Shown here: positions 1 to 8,257 of the stretch, in pieces | How positions within the stretch are numbered: position 1 is the first letter of the stretch | Layout: each line of letters starts with the position of its first letter | Source: Nonomuraea polychroma | Lineage (GTDB): Bacteria; Actinomycetota; Actinomycetes; Streptosporangiales; Streptosporangiaceae | Direction of reading: 5' to 3' | DNA length: 64,000 nucleotides | Assembly (NCBI RefSeq): GCF_004011505.1 | Contig: NZ_SAUN01000001.1 | Span: forward strand, 2,046,001-2,110,000 | Position numbers and translations under genes: made by a program | Notes under the pieces: model-generated | Database searches by the model: none | Seen by the model: the letters and a program-made list of their open reading frames with translations, nothing else | What the model was told of the DNA's origin: nothing

Positions 1-210
1 CACGAGGACCGGCTCGACCGGCTGCGCGAGTCCGGCCTCACCGATGAGGAGCTGGCCCGGCTGCGGTCCCCGATCGGGCTCGACCTCGGCGCGCGTACGC
101 CCGAGGAGACGGCCGTGTCGATCGCCGCCGAGCTGATCCAGCTGCGCTGGGGCGGTACGGGCCGTCCGCTGTCCACCACGAAGGGCCGCATACACCACGA
201 GGCCCCATGA
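1..210 (+). CDS. XdhC/CoxI-family protein, C-terminal fragment
   Basis: Only the last 69 codons lie in the window; the 5' part is off the left edge. The visible part carries the XdhC C-terminal signature, with SPIGLDLGARTPEE followed by VSIAAELIQLR. Proteins of this family bind molybdenum cofactor and help insert it, after sulfuration, into xanthine dehydrogenase or CO-dehydrogenase-type enzymes. The stop codon overlaps the start of the next gene in an ATGA arrangement, and that gene encodes a MocA-like cofactor nucleotidyltransferase. The pair therefore looks like the end of a molybdo-enzyme maturation operon. Family assignment is good; the exact partner enzyme cannot be seen. Confidence 0.8.
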   Translation, partial: HEDRLDRLRESGLTDEELARLRSPIGLDLGARTPEETAVSIAAELIQLRWGGTGRPLSTTKGRIHHEAP

Positions 211-782
211 GGCCCATGAAGTCAGGCAAGGTCGCGGGGCTGCTGCTGGCCGCCGGCCAGGGCGCCCGGCTCGGCAGGCCGAAGGCGCTGGTGGAGTACG
301 CGGGCGAGCGCCTGGTCGACCGTGGCGTGCGGCTGCTGGAGGAGGGCGGCTGCCACCCCGTCGTGGTCGTGCTGGGCGCGGCCACCGTGCAGGTGCGCGG
401 CGCGGTCACCGTACGCAATCCGGACTGGGCGTCGGGCATGGGCTCCTCCCTGCGCGTCGGCCTCGCCGCGCTGCCGGAGGAGGCGGAAGCCGTCGTGATC
501 GCGCTGGTCGACCAGCCGCTGATCAGGCCGGGCGCGGTGCGCGCGCTGATCGGCGCGGGCGCGAGCGTGGCCGTCGCCACGTACGGGGGAAAGCGCAGGA
601 ACCCGGTGCTGATCGGCCGGGAGCACTTCGCCGAGGTGGCCGAGCGGGCCGTGGGCGACGTCGGCGCCCGTCCGTTCCTGAAGGCGCATCCCGAGCTGAT
701 CATCGAGGTGCCGTGTGACGAGCACGGCGATCCCGCCGACATCGACACGCCCGAAGATCTGGACCTGCTACAGGCGGAATGA
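207..782 (+). CDS. MocA-like molybdenum cofactor nucleotidyltransferase
   Basis: This 191-residue protein has the MobA/MocA nucleotidyltransferase fold signature LLLAAGQGARLGRPKAL at its N-terminus (the GxGxRxGxPK nucleotide-binding loop) and VIALVDQPLI in the middle, where the Asp is the usual metal ligand. MocA enzymes transfer CMP to molybdopterin for xanthine-dehydrogenase-type enzymes, and MobA transfers GMP. The adjacent XdhC-like gene favours the MocA role. The ATG overlaps the upstream stop, indicating translational coupling; a second in-frame ATG lies three codons later. The 3' end overlaps the end of the convergent gene by 15 bp. A related sugar-phosphate nucleotidyltransferase role is less likely. 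Confidence 0.82.
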   Translation: MRPMKSGKVAGLLLAAGQGARLGRPKALVEYAGERLVDRGVRLLEEGGCHPVVVVLGAATVQVRGAVTVRNPDWASGMGSSLRVGLAALPEEAEAVVIALVDQPLIRPGAVRALIGAGASVAVATYGGKRRNPVLIGREHFAEVAERAVGDVGARPFLKAHPELIIEVPCDEHGDPADIDTPEDLDLLQAE

Positions 783-1655
783 GGCGATGGCCGCGCGATG
801 ATCGCTGCCGGTCGCCGGGGCCACGCCCGCCTCGGTCGCCTTCATCCCCTTGAACAGGATGTGATCCGGCCGCGTGATCGGGAACTCCGACGGCCACGTG
901 AACCCGAACCCCTCGCCCGCCACGGTCTGCGCGTCGCTCAGCGGCGGGGTCAGCCCGCGCATGCCCCGGTCGGTGGTGGCGGTGTTGAGGTCGCCGAGCA
1001 GCAGGATCCGCTTGCTGGGGTCGGCGTCGACGAGCTTGCGCGCGTGCGCCAGCGAGGCGTCGCGCGAGGCGGTGTAGCCGGGCCGGGCCGAGGCCAGGTG
1101 CATGACGTAGACGGTGACCTTGCCCTTCGGCGTGACGACCACCGCGCGCAGGGCGCGCGGCCAGCCCAGGCCGACATCCAGCGGCTTGGTCTCGCTGATC
1201 GGGTAGCGGCTCCACAGTCCCACCGTGCTGACCGGGTAGTGGTACTTGAACATCTTGTTGAGCTGCTTGGCCGCGGGCCCGCCGCTGGTCAGCTCCTGGG
1301 CGGCCAGCAGGTCGAGGTCCTTGGCTATCGCGCGAACGGCCTCGCCGGAGGCGTTGTTGCGCACCCCCACATTGACCGTGCCCACGGCCAGGTCGCTGGG
1401 GCCGCCCGGCGGCGTGCGGAACAACGTGGAGCCGAACATCACCGTCCACACCAGGCCCGGCACCAGCGCCGCCGCGGCGGCCACCGTGGAACGTGCCAGC
1501 GCGGCGCCCACGATCAGCAACGGCACGGACAGTCCGATCCAGGGCAGCAGGCTCTCCAGCACCGGCGTGAACCCGCCGAGCGCGGGGATCAGCCGATGCC
1601 CCGCCAGGGCCGCGGCCACGACGAGCGACACCACCACTACAACCCGTCTCAGCAC
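768..1655 (-). CDS. Endonuclease/exonuclease/phosphatase-family membrane-anchored protein
   Basis: The product of about 295 residues starts with hydrophobic segments (VVVVVSLVVAAALAG and later SLLPWIGLSVPLLIVGAAL), consistent with two or three membrane helices. An exported EEP-fold domain follows, with VGTVNVGVRNN, LDLLAAQELT (catalytic Glu), RILLLGDLNTA (Asp-Leu-Asn) and GSDHRAAIASFRL (terminal Asp-His pair). Substrate is unknown; the fold covers DNases, phosphodiesterases and phosphatases. An in-frame ATG exists at 1736, but I prefer GTG at 1655. A TAGCCT -10 box at 1663-1668 sits exactly 7 bases ahead of it, a leaderless arrangement, and the longer start would run nearly into the divergent gene's ribosome-binding site. 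Confidence 0.75.
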   Translation of the reverse strand: MLRRVVVVVSLVVAAALAGHRLIPALGGFTPVLESLLPWIGLSVPLLIVGAALARSTVAAAAALVPGLVWTVMFGSTLFRTPPGGPSDLAVGTVNVGVRNNASGEAVRAIAKDLDLLAAQELTSGGPAAKQLNKMFKYHYPVSTVGLWSRYPISETKPLDVGLGWPRALRAVVVTPKGKVTVYVMHLASARPGYTASRDASLAHARKLVDADPSKRILLLGDLNTATTDRGMRGLTPPLSDAQTVAGEGFGFTWPSEFPITRPDHILFKGMKATEAGVAPATGSDHRAAIASFRL

Positions 1656-1748
1656 CCGAACCAGGCTAGCCGCTCCCTGGCCGAGATGCCGACGCGGTAG
1701 CCTGTTCCGGTCGAAACGGAACAACATTCGGTTCATCGGGAGCCCGGC

Positions 1749-2789
1749 ATGCGGATCGGTATGGCACTCAACTACTCGGGCGGCTTCAAGGAGTCGGTGG
1801 CCGAACTGGCCGACTACGAGCAGGCCGGACTGGACATCGTGTTCGTGGCCGAGGCCTACAGCTTCGACGCCGTCAGCCAGATGGGCTACATCGCGGCGAA
1901 GACCGAGCGGCTGGAGATCGCTTCAGGCATCCTGCCGATCTACTCGCGGACGCCGACGCTGCTGGCCATGACGGCCGCGGGCATGGACTACGTCTCCGAC
2001 GGCCGGTTCACGCTCGGGCTCGGAGCGTCGGGGCCGCAGGTGATCGAGGGCTTCCACGGGGTGCCGTACACCGCGCCGCTCGGGCGTACCAGAGAGGTCA
2101 TCGAGATCTGCCGCAAGGTGTGGCGGCGCGAGCGCCTGCAGCACGAAGGCAAGAACTACACGGTGCCGCTCCCGCCGGACCAGGGGACGGGCCTCGGCAA
2201 GGCCCTGAAGATCATCAACCATCCGGTACGTCCCCGCATCCCCATCGTGATCGCCGCCATCGGGCCCAAGAACGTCGAGCTGGCCGCCGAGCTGGCCGAG
2301 GGCTGGGAGCCGATCTTCTACGTACCCGAGAAGGCCGGCGCGGTGTGGGGCCCGTCGCTGGCCGCGGGCAAGGCCAAGCGGGACCCTGAGCTGGGCGAGC
2401 TGGACGTGATCGCGCAGGCGCCGCTGGCGATCGGCGACGACGTGGCGGGGTTGCTGGAGTTCGGGCGGCCGATGGCGGCTCTTTACATCGGCGGCATGGG
2501 CGCCAAGGGCAAGAACTTCTACAACGACCTCGCCCGGCGCTACGGCTATGAGAAGGAGGCCGAGCTGATCCAGGACCTCTATCTGCAAGGCAAGAAGGAG
2601 GAGGCCGCCGCGCACGTGCCCGCCGAGCTGCTGGAGAAGATGTCGCTGATCGGCGACGAGGCCTTCGTCCGCGACCGGGTGCAGGCGCTGAAGGAGTCGG
2701 GAGTGACCACGCTCAACGTGACGCCGCTCGGCAGAACGCACGAGGACCGGGTGCGGCTGATCGAGACCATCAAGGAGATCGCCGGGTAG
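1749..2789 (+). CDS. LLM-class F420-dependent oxidoreductase
   Basis: This 346-residue luciferase-like monooxygenase-family protein begins MRIGMALNYSGG and contains VFVAEAYSFDAVSQMGYIAA, SDGRFTLGLGASGPQVIEGF and RPRIPIVIAAIGPKNVELAAELAEGW. These are the usual TIM-barrel segments of actinobacterial F420-dependent reductases. Members reduce or oxidise diverse substrates using coenzyme F420, and the substrate cannot be inferred here. A GGGAG ribosome-binding site lies 6-10 bases before the ATG. A TAGCCT -10-like box at 1698-1703 could serve as its promoter. The gene stands alone, divergent from the endonuclease-family gene. Length and motifs are typical; nothing looks damaged. Confidence 0.88.
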   Translation: MRIGMALNYSGGFKESVAELADYEQAGLDIVFVAEAYSFDAVSQMGYIAAKTERLEIASGILPIYSRTPTLLAMTAAGMDYVSDGRFTLGLGASGPQVIEGFHGVPYTAPLGRTREVIEICRKVWRRERLQHEGKNYTVPLPPDQGTGLGKALKIINHPVRPRIPIVIAAIGPKNVELAAELAEGWEPIFYVPEKAGAVWGPSLAAGKAKRDPELGELDVIAQAPLAIGDDVAGLLEFGRPMAALYIGGMGAKGKNFYNDLARRYGYEKEAELIQDLYLQGKKEEAAAHVPAELLEKMSLIGDEAFVRDRVQALKESGVTTLNVTPLGRTHEDRVRLIETIKEIAG

Positions 2790-3002
2790 CGTGCTGCGGT
2801 TGCACCGCGGTGAACGTGACGGGGCAGATGGTCGTGCCCGTCCTGGTGGCGCGCTCACCCGTCAGATGGTGGCCTCGGCCTTTTCGGGCAGGGACACGCT
2901 TCGCTGGGCAAACCGTGGTGCCGAGGCCGGTTATGCGGCGGAGGGGGCTGTGGGGGCCTATGGTGGGTCGGAAATCCTGATGTTCGAGTAATTGGCGGGG
3001 AT

Positions 3003-4721
3003 ATGTCCGACGCGACGGAGCGCGCGCCGTCCTTGGTCGCCGACCGGTACCGGCTTGACGAGCTCATCGGCAGCGGGCCCATCGGCGAGGTATGGCGGGG
3101 GTACGACACGCGGGCCGACTGGGTCGTGGCCGTGAAGGTGCTCGGCGGCAAGGCGGCCGGTGCCGCCACGCGGGAGCGGCTCAGGCGGCATGCTCAGGCC
3201 GTGGCCAAGGTGATCCATCCGAACGTGGCCATGGTGCTGGACGTCGGCGAGCACGATGGGGCGCCGTTCCTGGTGATGGAGTACCTCACCGGGCTCTCGC
3301 TGGGGGAGGAACTGGCCGCGGGCGGGCCCATGAAGATCGTCGACGTGTGTGATCTCATCGGGCAGGCGTCGGCCGGGCTCGACGCCGCGCACCGGGCCGG
3401 GGTGGTGCACGGGGAGATCGATCCCGACAGCTTCCGGAGGGCCGGGAGCGGGGTGCTCAAGGTCGTCGGGTTCGGGCTCGGTGACGAGGAGCCGTCCGCG
3501 ATCGACGGCCGGTACACGGCACCCGAGCGGGCCGCCGGGGGGAAGGCGCAGGCTGCCGGGGACGTGTACGCGCTCGGGTGCGTCTGCTATGAGCTGCTCG
3601 CCGGCCGTCCGCCTTTCGAAGCGCGGGAGCGCGCTGCCGGGACCACTCCCCACGGGGGCGCCGGGGCGGCCGATGGCGTTTCCACGGAGGCCGATGGTGG
3701 CGCCGCTGCGGGGGATGGAACGCCTGTGCCGCCTAGCGCGTACCGGGCCGAGGTGCCCGCCGAGCTGGATCGGCTCGTGCTGGCCATGATCGCAGAGGAT
3801 CCGGCGGCACGGCCGTCCAGTGGTGAGGCGATCCGGCGGTCGCTGGCCGCCATCGCCCGGCCGCGCGTCCACCCCGGCGCGACGCCTGTCACCGGCGCCG
3901 CCTTCCGCGACGGCGTGGTGACCGGGCCCGCGCGGTCCGCGGGCGGTGCAGGGGCGGCGGGTGCCGCGCACGGCGGCGGGCCGGTGGCGCCCGGGCCGGG
4001 AGCCGTCGCGGGGCACGGGGCCACCGAGGTATACCCGCTGGCCGGACCAGGCGGGCTCGGGTCAGGTGGCACCGGGCCGGATGCCGGTGGGCCGTTCGGC
4101 ACCGGGCGGGATGGTGCGGCGCGGGCCGGTGACACCGCCGTATACCAGGCCGGGGACCTGGAGGCGGAGCGGCCGTCCAACCGGAAGCTCTTCGTGCAGC
4201 TCGGCGTGGCCGTGGCGGCCATCGTGGCGGTGACGGTGGCCATGGTCATGTGGGCCGGAGGCCCGGAGAACCCCGTTGCGGTGACCACGCCGAGCGCCGC
4301 GCCCACCGTGTCCTCGCAGCCCAGCGAGACCCCGGACCTGGACACCGGCCCGTCCCCCGGCACGGTGATCACAACCCTGCCTGACACCGACCCGCCCGGC
4401 TCCCTTCGCGAGACGCCGCCCGCCAAGGCGACCCTCGGGACGGAGATCCCGCCGGGCGGATGGCGTACGTGGCTGGGGAGATTCGATGAGGCGGTGTCGC
4501 TGCAGGAGGGCTCCGGCGGGATCAACCCACAGGTCGCCGCCAAGGCCCGCGAGAAGATCCTGAAGGCCAACAGGAAACTCGACGAGGGAAAGCCGGACGC
4601 GACGCTCGACCAGATCGCGGAGGTGTACCGCGACCTGCAGCGCGCCCAGCAGAAGGGGGACATGGAGCCGTTCGGGCCGTTGGCGGAGTTCATGAACGAA
4701 TGGCGGCTGCCGGAGAGGTGA
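3003..4721 (+). CDS. Membrane-anchored Ser/Thr protein pseudokinase
   Basis: The 572-residue protein has an N-terminal Hanks-type kinase fold (about residues 13-285) with a glycine loop (IGSGPIGEVW) and the ATP-anchoring Lys in VAVKVL. The acidic catalytic residues are gone. The HRD-K-N motif reads HGEIDPDSF, DFG reads GFG, and the alpha-C Glu position reads RRHA. It is therefore predicted to be catalytically dead but possibly nucleotide-binding. A Gly/Ala/Pro-rich linker leads to one membrane helix near residues 396-418 and an extracytoplasmic tail of about 150 residues with no recognised domain. Pseudokinases of this kind (as in mycobacterial MviN) act as phosphorylation-dependent scaffolds. 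It precedes pepQ-like/efp/nusB with a 27-bp gap, so it may be co-transcribed with them. Confidence 0.8.
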   Translation: MSDATERAPSLVADRYRLDELIGSGPIGEVWRGYDTRADWVVAVKVLGGKAAGAATRERLRRHAQAVAKVIHPNVAMVLDVGEHDGAPFLVMEYLTGLSLGEELAAGGPMKIVDVCDLIGQASAGLDAAHRAGVVHGEIDPDSFRRAGSGVLKVVGFGLGDEEPSAIDGRYTAPERAAGGKAQAAGDVYALGCVCYELLAGRPPFEARERAAGTTPHGGAGAADGVSTEADGGAAAGDGTPVPPSAYRAEVPAELDRLVLAMIAEDPAARPSSGEAIRRSLAAIARPRVHPGATPVTGAAFRDGVVTGPARSAGGAGAAGAAHGGGPVAPGPGAVAGHGATEVYPLAGPGGLGSGGTGPDAGGPFGTGRDGAARAGDTAVYQAGDLEAERPSNRKLFVQLGVAVAAIVAVTVAMVMWAGGPENPVAVTTPSAAPTVSSQPSETPDLDTGPSPGTVITTLPDTDPPGSLRETPPAKATLGTEIPPGGWRTWLGRFDEAVSLQEGSGGINPQVAAKAREKILKANRKLDEGKPDATLDQIAEVYRDLQRAQQKGDMEPFGPLAEFMNEWRLPER

Positions 4722-4748
4722 GCGCCATTGCGGGCGTACATTGGCGAA

Positions 4749-5786
4749 GTGTCCTTTGACTACCCGGCGCGCCGGGCCCGGCTGGCCGCGCTCCTGCCCG
4801 ACCACGAGGTCCACGCCCTGCTCGTCACCTCGCCGGTCAACGTCCAGTACCTGACGGGCCTGGCCAGCTCGAACGCGGCGGTGCTGGTCAGGGCCGACGG
4901 GTCGGCGCTCCTGGCGACCGACAACCGCTACATCGACAAGGCCAGGACGCTGGACGTGCCGGTGGTCGAGGCGCCGGACGTGGCGGGCACGCTCGCCGAG
5001 CCGGGCGCCGGGATCGAGGCGGCGATCATGAGCGTGGCCACGTACCGGCGGCTGGGCGAAGGGCTGGTGCCGCTGGGCCCGGTGGTGGAGGTGCTGCGGG
5101 CGGCCAAGGACGACGGTGAGCTGGAGCTGCTCCGTACGGCCTGCGCGATCACCGACCAGGCATTCGCCGATATATCAGGAAAAATCATCCCTGGCATCAC
5201 CGAACGCGACCTCGCCCGGCTCCTCGAGAACCGCATGATCGAGCTGGGCGCCGACAAGCCCGCGTTCGACACGATCGTCGCCGCGGGCGAGAACGGCGCG
5301 ACACCGCACCACGCCCCCACGGACCGGCCGTTGCGCGCCGGCGACCTGGTGACCATGGACTTCGGCGCCCGATACCAGGGCTACCACGCCGACATGACGA
5401 GGACCGTCAGCCTCGGCCCGCCCGCCGCCTGGCAGCGCGAGGTCTACGACCTGGTCGCCCAGGCGCAGCGCGCGGGCCGGCAGGCGCTCGCCCCCGGCGC
5501 CGAGTCCAGGGACGTGGACGCGGCCGCCCGCACCGTCATCGAGGACGCGGGCTACGGCGACCGCTTCAGGCACGGTCTGGGTCACGGCGTCGGCTTGGAG
5601 ATCCACGAGGAGCCGTTCCTGGGCCCCGCGCGGACCGGTAGACTTGAGGATCGAGTTCCGATCACCGTCGAGCCTGGGGTCTACCTTCCAGGCCGGGGAG
5701 GGGTTCGCATCGAGGACACCCTCGTGACACGTGAGGGCGGACCGGAACTTTTCACGAAGACGACCAAGGAGCTGCTCGTCCTTTAG
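4749..5786 (+). CDS. M24-family Xaa-Pro peptidase (aminopeptidase P/prolidase-like)
   Basis: The protein of about 345 residues has a creatinase-like N-terminal domain and a pita-bread M24 catalytic domain. Metal ligands are recognisable: Asp in [19 protein letters not shown] (two Asp), His in [13 protein letters not shown], Glu in EEPF and Glu in GVRIEDT. It would cleave Xaa-Pro bonds at peptide N-termini in the cytoplasm. A TTG start at 4728 is possible. I chose GTG 4749 because TACATT at 4737-4742 lies 6 bases before it, the leaderless pattern seen repeatedly in this window. This peptidase gene commonly precedes efp in actinobacteria, as it does here, with 26 bp between them. Confidence 0.87.
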   Translation: MSFDYPARRARLAALLPDHEVHALLVTSPVNVQYLTGLASSNAAVLVRADGSALLATDNRYIDKARTLDVPVVEAPDVAGTLAEPGAGIEAAIMSVATYRRLGEGLVPLGPVVEVLRAAKDDGELELLRTACAITDQAFADISGKIIPGITERDLARLLENRMIELGADKPAFDTIVAAGENGATPHHAPTDRPLRAGDLVTMDFGARYQGYHADMTRTVSLGPPAAWQREVYDLVAQAQRAGRQALAPGAESRDVDAAARTVIEDAGYGDRFRHGLGHGVGLEIHEEPFLGPARTGRLEDRVPITVEPGVYLPGRGGVRIEDTLVTREGGPELFTKTTKELLVL

Positions 5787-5812
5787 AGCGGCCACACGTG
5801 GGAGAAGAACGA

Positions 5813-6373
5813 GTGGCGACGACCAACGACCTCAAGAACGGCATGGTGCTGAAGCTCGACGGCGGTGAGCTCTGGGCCGTTGTGGAGTTCCAGCACGTCA
5901 AGCCGGGCAAGGGCGGCGCGTTCGTGCGCACCAAGCTCAAGAACGTGCTCTCCGGCAAGGTCGTCGACAAGACCTTCAACGCCGGCGTCAAGGTCGACGT
6001 GGCCAACGTCGACAAGCGCGAGATGCAGTATTCGTACAAGGACGGCGACGACTTCGTGTTCATGGACACCGAGACCTACGACATGGTCAACGTGCCCAGC
6101 GCCACGGTCGGCACCGCCGCCAACTACATGCTGGAGAACACCCTGGCCACGGTGGCCTTCAACGAGGGCGCCGCGCTCTACGTGGACCTGCCCGCCGCCG
6201 TCGAGCTGACCATCGCCAACACCGAGCCGGGCCTGCAGGGCGACCGCTCCACCGGCGGCACCAAGCCCGCCACGCTGGAGACCGGCGCCGAGATCAAGGT
6301 CCCGCTGTTCATCACCACCGGCGAAAAGGTCAAGGTCGACACCCGCAGCGGCGAATACCTCGGCCGGGCCTGA
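5813..6373 (+). CDS. efp: Elongation factor P
   Basis: This 186-residue protein has all three EF-P domains: a KOW-like N-domain beginning [18 protein letters not shown], the central OB domain and the C-terminal OB domain ending in [15 protein letters not shown] binds between the P and E sites of the ribosome and rescues stalling at polyproline. The tip of domain I reads KPGKGGAF, the actinobacterial loop form; the modified Lys in other bacteria corresponds to this loop. Start GTG 5813 is preferred over the in-frame GTG at 5798 because GGGAGAAG lies upstream at proper spacing and the resulting N-terminus matches the family. nusB follows after one base. Confidence 0.97.
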   Translation: MATTNDLKNGMVLKLDGGELWAVVEFQHVKPGKGGAFVRTKLKNVLSGKVVDKTFNAGVKVDVANVDKREMQYSYKDGDDFVFMDTETYDMVNVPSATVGTAANYMLENTLATVAFNEGAALYVDLPAAVELTIANTEPGLQGDRSTGGTKPATLETGAEIKVPLFITTGEKVKVDTRSGEYLGRA

Positions 6374-6374
6374 G

Positions 6375-6785
6375 GTGTCGGCACGCGGCAAAGCACGCAG
6401 GCGGGCACTCGACATCCTCTTCGAGGCCGAGCTGCGCGGCGAGGATCCGCTGAAGATCCTCGCCGAGCGCGTGGAGCGGCAGGAACCCCCGGTGAACGAA
6501 TACACCTCGACCATCGTCGAGGGCGTCGCCAGGCACCACGCGCGCATCGACGAGCTGCTCACCACCTACGCCGAGGGGTGGACGCTCGACCGCATGCCCG
6601 CCGTCGACCGCAACTTGCTGCGCGGGGGCACGTACGAGCTGTTGTGGATGCCCGGCGTGCCCGAGGGCGTGGTCATCAGCGAGTGGGTGCACCTGGCGGG
6701 GGAGCTCTCGACCGACGAGTCCCCGCAGTTCGTCAACGGACTGCTGGCCCGGTTCAAGCAACTCAAGCCAAGCCTCACCCTTTAG
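6375..6785 (+). CDS. nusB: Transcription antitermination factor NusB
   Basis: NusB of 136 residues, the standard length. It begins MSARGKARRRALDILFEAEL, the conserved RNA-binding arginine-rich start, and contains RMPAVDRNLLRGGTYELLW and SPQFVNGLLARF. NusB forms a heterodimer with NusE/S10, binds boxA RNA and promotes antitermination in rRNA operons. The GTG start lies one base after the efp stop, so translation is probably coupled. The pseudokinase-peptidase-efp-nusB order resembles the usual actinobacterial pepP-efp-nusB block. However, no bldD or pyr genes follow, and no aro genes precede it. Confidence 0.96.
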   Translation: MSARGKARRRALDILFEAELRGEDPLKILAERVERQEPPVNEYTSTIVEGVARHHARIDELLTTYAEGWTLDRMPAVDRNLLRGGTYELLWMPGVPEGVVISEWVHLAGELSTDESPQFVNGLLARFKQLKPSLTL

Positions 6786-6953
6786 ACACCCTTTTGGGCG
6801 GGCCAGAGCCGCGCGTTCGGGGTACGTTCCAACCACGCCGGCCTGCACGGCTTGCGCAGGCGAGGGACGTGTACCGTCACGCGGTCAGGCGTCCGGCGCC
6901 GTCACGGCGGAGCCTGGCCGTGTGATGAGGAAGTCCGAGCCGCACGGAGAAGT

Positions 6954-6990
6954 GGCGCGTCACCAGCCGCGACGCGCCCCTTTTCTGTTT
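6954..6990 (+). terminator. Intrinsic terminator just upstream of the MmcQ-like gene
   Basis: GGCGCGTC (6954-6961) and GACGCGCC (6971-6978) form a perfect 8-bp stem around a 9-base loop, followed by CCTTTTCTGTTT. It ends 17 bases before the next start codon and 168 bases after the nusB stop. It may end the nusB transcript or a short leader RNA. The 6786-6953 stretch is GC-rich with no convincing coding potential. Confidence 0.65.
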
Positions 6991-7007
6991 GTGCGAGCAT
7001 CCACCCC

Positions 7008-7346
7008 ATGGTGACCGAAGACGACGTCCGCCGGATCGCCCTGGCGCTGCCCGAGACGGGCGAGAAGACCATGTACGGCACCCCCGCCTTCTACGTGCGC
7101 GGCAAGTGGTTCGCCAGGATGGGGGAAGACGGCGACCTCCTGGTGCTGCCGGTGGCGAGCGAGGAGGAGAAGGCCGGACTGCTCGCGGCCGAGCCCGCCA
7201 CGTTCTGCACCACTCCGCACTACGACGGGTACGCCGTCGTGCTGGTGCGGCTCGGCGCGGTGGACGCCGAGGAGCTGGGCGAGCTGCTGGCGGACGCGTG
7301 GCGGCTGCGCGCCCCGAAACGGCTGGCGGCCGACTACGACGGCTAG
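7008..7346 (+). CDS. MmcQ/YjbR family protein
   Basis: This small protein of 112 residues begins MVTEDDVRRIALALPETGEK and contains MYGTPAFYVRGKWFARM, LLAAEPATFCTTPHYDGY and VVLVRL. These are typical of the MmcQ/YjbR (CyaY-like fold) family. Family members are described as DNA-binding-like proteins, but their function is not settled. A longer frame opens at 6852, but ATG 7008 gives the conserved N-terminus and sits just after the terminator hairpin, so upstream extension is unlikely. No clear Shine-Dalgarno sequence is visible; the start may be close to the transcript 5' end. The next gene, a methyltransferase, starts 116 bp downstream. Confidence 0.8.
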   Translation: MVTEDDVRRIALALPETGEKTMYGTPAFYVRGKWFARMGEDGDLLVLPVASEEEKAGLLAAEPATFCTTPHYDGYAVVLVRLGAVDAEELGELLADAWRLRAPKRLAADYDG

Positions 7347-7462
7347 GTGCACTGCCGCCGGCGGGGAGCGGGGGATCATGTCCACGGCGTAGGCTGGGCC
7401 ACGTCCGCGAAGGAGCCGTCCGCGAAGCAGCAGTTCGCGGGGGAGAGGGAGGCGAGCCGACG

Positions 7463-8215
7463 TTGCGTGCTGAAGGCGTCACGAGGACCCCGGCGGTGCG
7501 GACCGCCGTCGTCTGGGACGCGCTGCGGTCGGTGCTGGCCGAGCGGACGGCGGCCACGGGCCGCGAGACGCTCGACATCGTCGACGCCGGCGGCGGCACC
7601 GGCGGGTTCGCCGTGCCGCTGGCCGCGCGCGGCCACACCGTCACCGTCGTCGACCCCAGCCCCGACTCGCTGGCCGCGCTGGAGCGCCGGGCCAAGGAGA
7701 AGGGCGTGGGCGTCAGCGCCCTGCAGGGCGACGCCGCCGACCTGGGCGAGCTGCTCAACCGCGACAGCACCGATCTGGTGTTGTGCCACAGCGTGCTGGA
7801 ATACGTCGAGGACCCCATCAGCGCGCTGACCGCCGTCGCGGGCGTGCTGCGCAGGGGTGGCGCGGTCAGTGTCCTGGCCGCCAACCCGGTCGCCAGCGCC
7901 ATCCACCGGGCTCTGGTCGGCCACTTCGACGAGGCACGCGCGGTGCTGGACGACCCGGCCGGCAGCTGGGGCGACCGTGACCCCACGCCCCGGCGGTTCA
8001 CGGCCGAGACCCTCGAGGAGTTGCTGATCGCGACCGGGTTCGCCGTCGGCGCCATCCACGGGGTGCGGGTCTTCGCCGACCTGGTGCCGAGCAGGCTCGT
8101 GGACGGGGAGCCCGGCGCCGCCGAGGCTCTCGTGGCGCTGGAGCAGGCCGCCGCGACCCATCCCGTGCTCAGGGACATCGCGACGCAGCTGCACGTCCTC
8201 GGGCACAGGGCCTGA
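7463..8215 (+). CDS. SAM-dependent methyltransferase
   Basis: The product of about 250 residues is a class I Rossmann methyltransferase. Motif I is LDIVDAGGGTGGFAVPLA, followed by VTVVDPSPDSLAAL (acidic residue binding the SAM ribose), LQGDAADL and VLCHSVLEYVEDP. The C-terminal half includes RFTAETLEELLIATGF. The family lies next to dinB in many actinobacteria, and its substrate is unknown. No ATG fits. TTG 7463 is chosen because GGGAGAGGGAGG lies about 10 bases upstream and the homologous region starts soon after; GTG 7496 is a shorter alternative. The stop is 42 bp before dinB, but dinB has its own SOS promoter. Confidence 0.85.
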   Translation: MRAEGVTRTPAVRTAVVWDALRSVLAERTAATGRETLDIVDAGGGTGGFAVPLAARGHTVTVVDPSPDSLAALERRAKEKGVGVSALQGDAADLGELLNRDSTDLVLCHSVLEYVEDPISALTAVAGVLRRGGAVSVLAANPVASAIHRALVGHFDEARAVLDDPAGSWGDRDPTPRRFTAETLEELLIATGFAVGAIHGVRVFADLVPSRLVDGEPGAAEALVALEQAAATHPVLRDIATQLHVLGHRA

Positions 8216-8228
8216 CCCCCCTCGTTAT

Positions 8229-8250
8229 CGAATTCATGTTCGGATAGAAT
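8229..8250 (+). promoter_or_regulatory. LexA (SOS) box and -10 element of dinB
   Basis: CGAATTCATGTTCG at 8229-8242 matches the actinobacterial LexA consensus CGAACNNNNGTTCG with one mismatch. TAGAAT at 8245-8250 is a good -10 hexamer lying 7 bases before the GTG start. The box covers the spacer region, so LexA bound here would block RNA polymerase. This predicts a leaderless, DNA-damage-inducible dinB transcript. Confidence 0.8.
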
Positions 8251-8257
8251 TGGCGGC

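Noticed and set aside
1656..1736. Longer N-terminus for the endonuclease/phosphatase-family gene starting at ATG 1736.
   Set aside because: It would leave 12 bp to the divergent gene and ignore a leaderless promoter at the GTG; the extra residues are basic and not conserved-looking.
6925..6945. RNase P RNA signature (GAGGAAGTCCG resembles GAGGAAAGTCCG).
   Set aside because: Only about 11 bases match, and the interval is too short to hold RNase P RNA or its other conserved regions.
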